Origin: CAYSAD01 sp964428955
Lineage (GTDB): Bacteria; Patescibacteriota; Saccharimonadia; Saccharimonadales; Saccharimonadaceae
Reading direction: 5' to 3'
DNA: 64,000 nt
NCBI GenBank assembly: GCA_964428955.1
Contig: CAYSAD010000004.1
Span: 1-64,000, forward strand
Shown: positions 57,381-64,000 of the stretch, one piece after another
Numbering within the stretch: the stretch's first letter is position 1
Layout of the letters: each line of letters begins with the position of its first letter
The notes under the pieces: model-generated
The model's database searches: none
Told to the model about the DNA's origin: nothing
Seen by the model: only the letters and a program-made list of their open reading frames with translations
Program-made: the position numbers and the translations under genes

Positions 57381-59519
57381 ATGGGTCAACGACGACTCGC
57401 CACGCCTCACGGCGACGATATGGCAAAAAGGCCCCAGGGCCAACAACGAAAAAAATCAAACAACACCGTTTTAAACGGTACCACTACTCGTAAGGGTGAA
57501 GTCTTCCGCGCACAGCGCCGGATGTCTGAGGGTGTCAATTTGCGAGCCAGCCAACACATCATTAATGTGCCGGTCAACAAGTCAATCTATAACGGCTATG
57601 ACGGCCAGCAATTTAGCATGTCTCAACAGCCGAAACGTCGACCGTCCGGCCAACCAACCCTCCGAGTCATGCCAATCGGCGGCCTTGGTGAAATGGGTAT
57701 CGGTAAAAACATGATGGCTATCGAATACGATGATGAAATTATCGTTATTGACGCCGGCTTCCTGTTTCCAGGTGCTGATTATCCGGGTATTAACTACATC
57801 ACGCCAGACATTAGCTATTTAGAAGAAAACAAGCATAAGATTCGTGCCCAAGTCTTTACGCACGGCCACCTCGATCATATCGGGGCGTACCGTCACTTGG
57901 CACATCGGATTCCGGCGCCGGTCTATGGATCGAAATTTACGCTGGCAATGGTGAAGCGAACAATGGAAGAAGCCACCAGCGGCTTCGAGCCAGATTACCG
58001 CGAACTAAATCCTGAAGCGCACGAACGAGTTCAGGTAGGTGATAATTTTAGTATTGAACTGGTTCGCGTGAACCACTCGATTCCCGACGCGACAGCTGTC
58101 GTGATCCGCACCCCGCTGGGTGTATTGGTAGACACCGGTGACTGGCGTTTTGAGGAAAACCCGGTTGATGGAAAGAAGTTCGACCTCGAACGCTTGACTG
58201 AGATCGCCAGCAAAGAGGGTATCTTGCTGCTGATGAACGAGTCAACCAACTGTGAATCCGATGGTACGCACACACACGGTGAGTTCGACATTCAACGCTC
58301 GATGGGTGAAGTCATGGAAAAGTATCCGAATAACCGCCTGATTCTGAGCTGTTTCTCGTCGCAACTGCACCGTATGCAGGTGATTTTGGATGAAGCCAAA
58401 AAGCACGATCGCAAAGTTGCTTTCGCTGGCTACTCGATGATTCAGAATCTGGAAGTGGCACTACGTACCGGTACTATTAAGGTACCAAAAGACGTGGTGG
58501 TAAAGATGGAAGATATCATCAAGATGCCTGATGGCAAAGTGACCATCGTTTGTACCGGTTCACAAGGTGAATTCAACGCCGTTTTGAATCGGATGGCCAG
58601 CGGCAGCCACAAATTTATTAAGATTAAGCATTCCGACGTTATTGTCTTTAGTTCAAATCCGATTCCGGGCAACGAGAAGTACGTCGTCCGTACCGTCGAT
58701 GGCCTGATGCGTGAGGGAAGTGATGTCATTCAAAACGGCAAAACCCACCTGACGGGTATCGGTCCGTTACACCTTTCCGGTCACGGCTTTTATGATGATC
58801 ACGTCAAGCTGATCAACGCGCTTAACCCGACTTACTATCTGCCGATTCACGGTGAGTTCCATATGTTGGTGCATAACGCCGAGCTAGCTGAAAAGGAAGC
58901 GGCGATTCCGCGCAATAATATCTTCGTCTGTGACTCTGGTGATGTGATTGAAATCACGCCGGATGGTGCCAAAAAAGCCGGCCGTATTCCAGTTGGTGGC
59001 ATCATGTATGACGACAGCGGTGCGGTCGTCAGCGAAGTGGTACTAAAGGATCGGATTCATATGGCCAACGAAGGTATGTTCGTGGTGGTGCTGACCATCC
59101 AACGTGGCAGTGGTCGGTTGATGACCAGCCCCGATATCATCTCGCGCGGTTTCATCTATCTGCGCGATAGTGAAGAGTTGATGGGCCTGATTCGTCAATA
59201 CTTGAAGCAAAAAGTGGCTCGTGGCTTCGGTAAAAAAGCCGATATGGACCAGATGAAGAAAGAACTCAAAGACGAGATTACCCATATCTTGTACGACCAG
59301 ACCAGGCGCACACCGATTGTGATTCCGGTTATCAACGAAATCGGTGGCGGTGGCGGTAATCAAAATTCGCAGAGTCGTCAGACGAATAATTCGCGCGAAC
59401 AGAAGAATGTACCACAACCACAGTTCCAAAAGTCTGATCCGCGTTCGTTCCCGCCACGTCAAACGCCAGATACCGAGACAGTCGAGCCTAAAGCTCGCCC
59501 CGATAACCGTGGATACTAA
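57381..59519 (+). CDS. rnj: Ribonuclease J
   Basis: A 712-residue metallo-beta-lactamase/beta-CASP ribonuclease for mRNA decay and rRNA processing. It has a basic, disordered N-terminal extension of about 90 residues, the core start VMPIGGLGEMGIGKNM, the metal motif FTHGHLDHIGA, later LSGHGFYDDH and LPIHGEFHML, and a C-terminal domain ending in a low-complexity Gln/Asn/Arg tail. AAAGGAG lies 12 nt before the ATG; an alternative ATG at 57420 has no SD. With PNPase and Orn it forms the window's RNA turnover set. Confidence 0.96.
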   Translation: MGQRRLATPHGDDMAKRPQGQQRKKSNNTVLNGTTTRKGEVFRAQRRMSEGVNLRASQHIINVPVNKSIYNGYDGQQFSMSQQPKRRPSGQPTLRVMPIGGLGEMGIGKNMMAIEYDDEIIVIDAGFLFPGADYPGINYITPDISYLEENKHKIRAQVFTHGHLDHIGAYRHLAHRIPAPVYGSKFTLAMVKRTMEEATSGFEPDYRELNPEAHERVQVGDNFSIELVRVNHSIPDATAVVIRTPLGVLVDTGDWRFEENPVDGKKFDLERLTEIASKEGILLLMNESTNCESDGTHTHGEFDIQRSMGEVMEKYPNNRLILSCFSSQLHRMQVILDEAKKHDRKVAFAGYSMIQNLEVALRTGTIKVPKDVVVKMEDIIKMPDGKVTIVCTGSQGEFNAVLNRMASGSHKFIKIKHSDVIVFSSNPIPGNEKYVVRTVDGLMREGSDVIQNGKTHLTGIGPLHLSGHGFYDDHVKLINALNPTYYLPIHGEFHMLVHNAELAEKEAAIPRNNIFVCDSGDVIEITPDGAKKAGRIPVGGIMYDDSGAVVSEVVLKDRIHMANEGMFVVVLTIQRGSGRLMTSPDIISRGFIYLRDSEELMGLIRQYLKQKVARGFGKKADMDQMKKELKDEITHILYDQTRRTPIVIPVINEIGGGGGNQNSQSRQTNNSREQKNVPQPQFQKSDPRSFPPRQTPDTETVEPKARPDNRGY

Positions 59520-59536
59520 TTAAGCGGTCACAAATC

Positions 59537-59570
59537 AAGCGCCTCAGGACTATCTTGAGGCGCTTTTCTT
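59537..59570 (+). terminator. RNase J terminator
   Basis: AAGCGCCTCA and TGAGGCGCTT form a 10-bp stem, then TTCTT. The next gene's -35 begins in its T-tract. Confidence 0.85.
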
Positions 59571-59597
59571 GACAATTGTATTTAAATATGCTAATGT
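59569..59597 (+). promoter_or_regulatory. Promoter of the PQ-loop gene
   Basis: TTGACA, a 17-nt spacer and TAATGT, starting at the end of the RNase J terminator. Confidence 0.6.
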
Positions 59598-59640
59598 TTA
59601 AATACAGTAACCTCTTAAATAAACAGAATAAACACCCTCC

Positions 59641-59940
59641 ATGCATATCATTGAAGCTCTTTACACTCTTGGCGTTGTCGTTTCCATTGCAGCTTCGTTG
59701 CCGCAAATTCGACAGCTCGTCGTGACTAAGGCGTCGGACGAATTCAATCTCTCAACCTGGTTAGCCTGGGCGATGACGCAAGCCATGACGCTCGTTTATG
59801 TTGTCAGTCTGCAAAACCCACTGATGGTTATCGCTAATATAGCCTGGGTTAGTTTTTACACGACGATGTCTATCTTGATTATTCGCTATCGTCGTCCGTC
59901 TAAAACGCCGTTTCGTGACGTACTGACCGACGAAATTTAA
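59641..59940 (+). CDS. SemiSWEET/PQ-loop membrane protein
   Basis: A 99-residue protein with three TM helices (about residues 5-25, 37-57, 63-82) and the PQ motif in SIAASLPQIRQLV. Length and layout match bacterial SemiSWEET sugar transporters, which work as dimers. Substrate not known. Confidence 0.85.
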   Translation: MHIIEALYTLGVVVSIAASLPQIRQLVVTKASDEFNLSTWLAWAMTQAMTLVYVVSLQNPLMVIANIAWVSFYTTMSILIIRYRRPSKTPFRDVLTDEI

Positions 59941-59945
59941 ACCGC

Positions 59946-59974
59946 TTGCAAAATATTGTAAATTTTGCTATAAT
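59946..59974 (+). promoter_or_regulatory. Upstream ftsK promoter or small-RNA promoter
   Basis: TTGCAA, a 17-nt spacer and TATAAT. About 14 nt further on, GGAAGAAAAT (59988-59997) and ATTTTCTTCC (60008-60017) form a 10-bp hairpin. A second TATAAT for ftsK follows at 60058-60063. Confidence 0.65.
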
Positions 59975-60073
59975 ATGAACTAGTGAGGGAAGAAAATTAG
60001 CTTGCTCATTTTCTTCCGAGCTGCAAGAAATATACGATAATTCGTCCCTAATCAGAGTATAATAAACACAGTT

Positions 60074-62314
60074 ATGGCAAAAAAGAAAAAACGAACTACT
60101 CGAAAAAAAGCCCCCATCAAGAAAACAGTGCCACAACATGCTGTACCAGATGGATTCTGGGCGCAGGTCGGCGCAATTTTACTCCTGGCCATATCGGCTC
60201 TTCTGATTGTGGCCTGGTTTGGAGCGGGCGGGCCGGTATTGCAATGGTTCGACGAAGCCAGTCGTAATACCATAGGCTACGCGGTTTTCATTGTTCCGCT
60301 ACTTTTTAGTTACGTCGCCGTTGAAACATTCCGGGCCGAAGACAACCGCTTGCCGTTCGTCATGAAATTGGCGACGGCTCTGACGGTACTATGGTCGGCC
60401 AGTTTGTTTGGCTTGATGAAAGATAGCGCTGGAAAAACGACCGGTGGTTTTGTGGGCGAAACGCTCAACAATGGTACGTTACTGTTGGTGAGTTCGGGTG
60501 TAGCAGTCTTTATATACGTTTTGCTTATCATTTTGACAATACTGTTCGTGATTCGCGTGTCGCCCATTACAATTATTAAGAAATTATGGGAACTAGTACG
60601 CCGTGATACCAGTGAACAAGATCAAAACGTCAAAGTCATGCGTGAGGCTCAGACTGCAAAATCGACCGGTTCGCTTGGCGAGTTCAAATTGAACGCTGGT
60701 GTACCGACACTTGATGCCAAAGAGGTGAAAGCTGAAGAGAAAAAAGCTGCTCGTCTGTCGAACTTACGAGGCAGTGTCCTGCAAGATAAGATGGCCGAAG
60801 AGCAGGCGGCGCTGGTGGCGGTGAGCGATCCGAACTGGAAAGCACCAAGTCTGAACCTGCTTGAAAAGAAGCAGAGTCCGGCTGACGCTGGCGATGTCCA
60901 GGGCAATGCTGATACTATCCGTCAGACGCTGGCAGAATTCAACATTGATGTCGAAATGGAAGGCGCCAATATTGGGCCGAAGGTGACCCAATATACGCTG
61001 AGGCCACCAAGTGGCGTGAAGTTAACGCGGATTACGCAGCTCGAAACTAATATCGCGCTCAACTTAGCCGCTCAAAGCCTACGGATTGAAGCGCCGATTC
61101 CGGGACAACGAGCCGTTGGTATTGAGGTACCGAACCGCCGAGCGGCCGATGTGCGCTTGTACGGCATTTTGACATCAAAACAGTGGCAGATGACTACTGA
61201 GCCGCTTAGTTTTGCGGTTGGTAAAGATATTTCCGGCGAGGCAGTGGTCGGTGAACTTAATAAGATGCCCCACTTGCTGATTGCCGGACAAACTGGTTCG
61301 GGTAAATCAGTTATGATCAATACGCTTCTGACAAGCTTGTTGTATCACAACAGCCCGAGTGACATGAAACTGATTCTGGTGGATCCGAAACACGTTGAAA
61401 TGGCTTCGTACGAAGACATTCCGCATTTGTTGACACCGGTAATTACCGAGCCAGATAAAACTATCAGTGCTCTCAAGTGGGCAGTCAACGAGATGGAGCG
61501 TCGCTATCGTCTGCTTGCGGCAGAGAAAATTAAAGACATTCGTAGTTACAATGCCAAAGTTATTAGTGGTGGTACGAAAATTTCAGTCGAAGATGCTGAA
61601 GGTCATGCGCAGCAACACAGTGAGGGCGCGATGCCGTATATCGTCATTGTGATTGATGAGTTGGCTGACTTGATGATGGCAGCACCGCGTGACGTTGAAG
61701 CACTGATCGTGCGCTTGGCTCAAAAAGCTCGGGCCGTCGGTATTCATCTGGTGCTGGCAACACAGCGTCCAAGCGTCGATGTCATTACTGGTCTGATTAA
61801 AGCCAATATTCCGGCTCGGATTGCTTTTACGGTGGCCTCACAGATTGATAGTCGTACTATTTTGGATCAGGTTGGGGCGGAAAAACTACTTGGCCAAGGT
61901 GATATGCTGATGCTGACACCGAGCATGAACAAACCGAAGCGTATTCAGGGTGCCTGGGTGACTGATGATGAGGTTACCAAGATTACCGATCATTTGCGTA
62001 TGCAATCGGCGCCACAGTATAACGAAGAAATTATCTCGCAACCGGTCCAGCTTAACGGCAAGGGTGGTGTGGTGATGAATTTAGAAGGAAGCAGCGATGA
62101 CTCAATGTATAAGGACGCCGTGCGTGTCGTCGTCGAGGGTGGGAAGGCTAGTACCAGTTATTTGCAGCGCCGTTTACGGATTGGCTACTCGCGGGCGGCT
62201 CGCTTGATCGAGGAAATGGAAGAACAAGGCGTTATAGGTCAGGCTGATGGCAATCGGCCGCGCGATGTTTTGATATCCAGTTTGGATGATATTTATCCTC
62301 AAGATGAGGCATAA
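60074..62314 (+). CDS. ftsK: DNA translocase FtsK/SpoIIIE
   Basis: A 746-residue septum-associated motor for chromosome segregation. A Lys/Arg-rich N-terminus is followed by four TM helices (about residues 30-165), a short linker, the alpha/beta motor with Walker A AGQTGSGKSVMINTLL and Walker B VIVIDELADLMM, and a C-terminal gamma winged helix (LRIGYSRAARLIEEMEEQGVI) that reads polarity sequences in the DNA. TATAAT ends 10 nt before the ATG. Confidence 0.97.
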   Translation: MAKKKKRTTRKKAPIKKTVPQHAVPDGFWAQVGAILLLAISALLIVAWFGAGGPVLQWFDEASRNTIGYAVFIVPLLFSYVAVETFRAEDNRLPFVMKLATALTVLWSASLFGLMKDSAGKTTGGFVGETLNNGTLLLVSSGVAVFIYVLLIILTILFVIRVSPITIIKKLWELVRRDTSEQDQNVKVMREAQTAKSTGSLGEFKLNAGVPTLDAKEVKAEEKKAARLSNLRGSVLQDKMAEEQAALVAVSDPNWKAPSLNLLEKKQSPADAGDVQGNADTIRQTLAEFNIDVEMEGANIGPKVTQYTLRPPSGVKLTRITQLETNIALNLAAQSLRIEAPIPGQRAVGIEVPNRRAADVRLYGILTSKQWQMTTEPLSFAVGKDISGEAVVGELNKMPHLLIAGQTGSGKSVMINTLLTSLLYHNSPSDMKLILVDPKHVEMASYEDIPHLLTPVITEPDKTISALKWAVNEMERRYRLLAAEKIKDIRSYNAKVISGGTKISVEDAEGHAQQHSEGAMPYIVIVIDELADLMMAAPRDVEALIVRLAQKARAVGIHLVLATQRPSVDVITGLIKANIPARIAFTVASQIDSRTILDQVGAEKLLGQGDMLMLTPSMNKPKRIQGAWVTDDEVTKITDHLRMQSAPQYNEEIISQPVQLNGKGGVVMNLEGSSDDSMYKDAVRVVVEGGKASTSYLQRRLRIGYSRAARLIEEMEEQGVIGQADGNRPRDVLISSLDDIYPQDEA

Positions 62315-62336
62315 TAGCTAGTAGAGAAGACCAACC

Positions 62337-64000
62337 ATGAAAATGCATGAAAGATTCCCGCGTTTAGGTAGCCAACGACGGCGTGGTTTCAATCCACCTA
62401 GATTTTTGACGACGATAGCTGCTGTTGGTTGTGTTGTTTTGGCTAGTTTCATCAGTGGCGTTCTGGTAGAGCCGAGTCCCGCAGCAGCCGCGAATACATC
62501 GGTTAGTATTTTGGTCAATGGTTACAGTGGTAGTATGACGGTTACGACAAGCGGTCACTCACTCGGAACTTGCAGTAGTAGAGCCGGCCAGTCGATTACA
62601 GTTTCATCCGGTACGTACACGAATTGTTCAGGTAATACGATGGGAACACCTGATGGATTGTATATTTACGCCTTGTCAGTGCCTTCTGGATATCATGTAA
62701 CGAGTTGGACGATGGGAGGTAGTAGTATTACGAGTGGTAGCGCCAGTTGTGGTTCTTCCTACTGCTATCTTAACTACTCTCAGGGCTGGACGAATATCTA
62801 TGTAAATTTGGCATCTGATTATCAATCACCAAGTGGCCCATATCTGCAGGTTAATAGTAAAACGAGCTCATCGGTATCACTTTCATGGTCGTCTGGTAGT
62901 CCAGGATCGGGTACGAGTTATGGCTATAATCTGTACAAAAGTGGGTCATTCTACACTTCATATAGTACGGGCACTCGAGGTGATACGATTACGGGACTCA
63001 GTTGTAATACTAACTATACGTTCTATGTTCAACTTAGTAGCTCGGCTGGCGCGGCCAATTCAAATAGTGTTTCGGCAAAGACGTCGAGCTGTCCGTCGAA
63101 TCCACCACCGCCAACACCAAAACCACCAACGAAACCACCTATCAAGCCGAAACCACCGACAAGTCCAACGACACCCACGTCACCACCCTCGTCACCGACA
63201 TCACCTGTGTCGGGTGGTGGTTCTAGCTCATCTGGCACTCCATCAAAAACGATTAAACCAAAGCCACCAAAAGCACCAACTGGTTTCGTGGCATCTCCAC
63301 AGGACGGTAGCAGTCGGATCGAGCTGAGTTGGGATACAGTGACTGATGATAGTTCGATTGTCTATAAACTAGAACGATCAACAGATAGCAAAAAGTGGGC
63401 GGTTCTGGCGGAAGATTTATATTTCCCACAATATAGCGACACGACGACACAGTATGCAACTAAATATTATTATCGCCTCACGGCTAGCGATGCGGATTCG
63501 CAACTTTCTGCAAAACCGGTTTCAGCCCAGGCCACAAGCGCCAAGTTTGCAGCCAATGCCGGCGAAGAGAGTGACCTGACGCTGACGTCTGATGATGGTA
63601 TTTTTACGGCAGTTATAAAGCCGAACAGTCTGACACATCCGGCCAACTGCTCACTTTCAACCGTTCCTAGCGAATTGTCGTTACCTAAGGATTATCAACG
63701 TGTGGCTGGTGCGTACGTACTTGCGTGCCAAGAGGCGAGTGGCAGCTACATAACTGAATTCGCCCAGCCAATTAGTGCCAGTCTCGATCTCGGTAAGTTA
63801 GCTACCGATTCGATGGCTTTCGTTGAACTTATAGGCTATGTAAGTCCGCAACAGTTAAACGAGAAGATTACCACTATCAATAATAAAGATACGGTAGCAG
63901 AACTAAATACTATGGAACTTAATTATATCGCGGTCGGAAAATCGAAAACTGTACCGATTTGGGTGACGCTGAGTGTCGTATTGGTTGGCCTGGGTATCGT
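62337..64000 (+). CDS. Large secreted/surface protein with FnIII-like domains (3' end outside window)
   Basis: An open frame of over 554 codons without stop, running off the window. The N-terminus has a basic stretch and one hydrophobic segment (about residues 22-43) followed by an Ala-rich site (SPAAAANT), a signal peptide or anchor. Then come a Cys-containing beta domain (to about residue 160), a first fibronectin-III-like domain (VSLSWSSGS...YTFYVQLSSSAG), a Pro/Thr/Lys linker (KPPTKPPIKPKPPTSP), a second FnIII-like domain (IELSWDTVTDDSSIVYKLER), a further domain, and a likely TM helix at the edge (IWVTLSVVLVGLGI). It is probably an adhesin or pilus-associated protein. It starts 22 nt after ftsK. 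Confidence 0.8.
   Translation, partial: MKMHERFPRLGSQRRRGFNPPRFLTTIAAVGCVVLASFISGVLVEPSPAAAANTSVSILVNGYSGSMTVTTSGHSLGTCSSRAGQSITVSSGTYTNCSGNTMGTPDGLYIYALSVPSGYHVTSWTMGGSSITSGSASCGSSYCYLNYSQGWTNIYVNLASDYQSPSGPYLQVNSKTSSSVSLSWSSGSPGSGTSYGYNLYKSGSFYTSYSTGTRGDTITGLSCNTNYTFYVQLSSSAGAANSNSVSAKTSSCPSNPPPPTPKPPTKPPIKPKPPTSPTTPTSPPSSPTSPVSGGGSSSSGTPSKTIKPKPPKAPTGFVASPQDGSSRIELSWDTVTDDSSIVYKLERSTDSKKWAVLAEDLYFPQYSDTTTQYATKYYYRLTASDADSQLSAKPVSAQATSAKFAANAGEESDLTLTSDDGIFTAVIKPNSLTHPANCSLSTVPSELSLPKDYQRVAGAYVLACQEASGSYITEFAQPISASLDLGKLATDSMAFVELIGYVSPQQLNEKITTINNKDTVAELNTMELNYIAVGKSKTVPIWVTLSVVLVGLGI

Noticed and set aside
62833..63327. Plus-strand ORF rich in His/Arg/Gln
   Set aside because: It is an out-of-frame reading of the Pro/Thr linker of the surface protein at 62337.

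Overview
The window looks like a chromosomal segment of a Candidatus Saccharibacteria (TM7) or closely related Patescibacteria/CPR bacterium. This is inferred from gene content, not from a 16S gene. The signs are very dense packing, an almost complete lack of biosynthetic genes, several reduced or catalytically altered housekeeping enzymes, two FemAB-type peptidoglycan peptidyltransferases, a Mur ligase without its first domain, type IV pilin genes, and a GroEL with a Gly-Met tail. TGA is used as a stop throughout and Trp is TGG, so this is not one of the UGA=Gly lineages (Gracilibacteria, Absconditabacteria).

Layout. 1-3800: tRNA-Arg(GCG), tRNA-Ser(CGA), a pilin, a Band-7-like membrane protein, a HIT protein and RlmH. 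3800-13300: valS and a cell-wall block with two femX-like genes, tsaD, a tandem MurE-like pair and an amidinohydrolase. 13300-20900: a PD-(D/E)XK-like nuclease, groESL under a CIRCE element, PGI/PMI and a MacB-type ABC exporter. 20900-27130: tRNA-Ser(GGA), the class I ribonucleotide reductase operon (large subunit, two 55-residue ORFs, radical subunit), a CYTH protein and an Nramp Mn transporter. 27170-30050: the oxidative pentose phosphate genes zwf, pgl and gnd. 30250-38580: pyrG, a second pilin, argS, an attenuator-like leader, mscL, msrB, orn and a CapA-like protein. 38700-45500: dnaG-rpoD, a P-loop kinase and polA. 45500-56100: HAD, mutM, holA, rpsT, an inactive DHH-like protein, truB, rpsO and pnp. 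56100-64000: a kinase, a UDG, RNase J, SemiSWEET, ftsK and a large surface protein cut by the window edge.

How genes are started. More than twenty genes have a -10 hexamer (TATAAT, TATACT or similar) ending only 6-10 nt before the start codon, so their mRNAs should be leaderless. A second class (groESL, pyrG, pnp and several small unknown genes) has long Shine-Dalgarno sequences. Three of the latter type or lacking any SD (valS, pyrG, pnp) are preceded by a very short ORF ending at or inside the main start codon. Convergent genes usually abut, and four pairs share a 4-nt YTAR stop overlap.

The most striking item is the ribonucleotide reductase. The large subunit ends without its redox-active cysteine tail, and a separate 55-residue ORF just downstream ends in CEGCQ, the typical NrdA C-terminus. 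The small subunit has Phe in place of the radical Tyr and Glu as first metal ligand, the class Ic (Mn/Fe) signature, and a Mn transporter gene follows. Other enzymes have lost cofactor ligands: DnaG lacks its zinc ligands, the family-4 UDG lacks at least three Fe-S cysteines, and a MurE paralogue and a DHH protein lack catalytic motifs.
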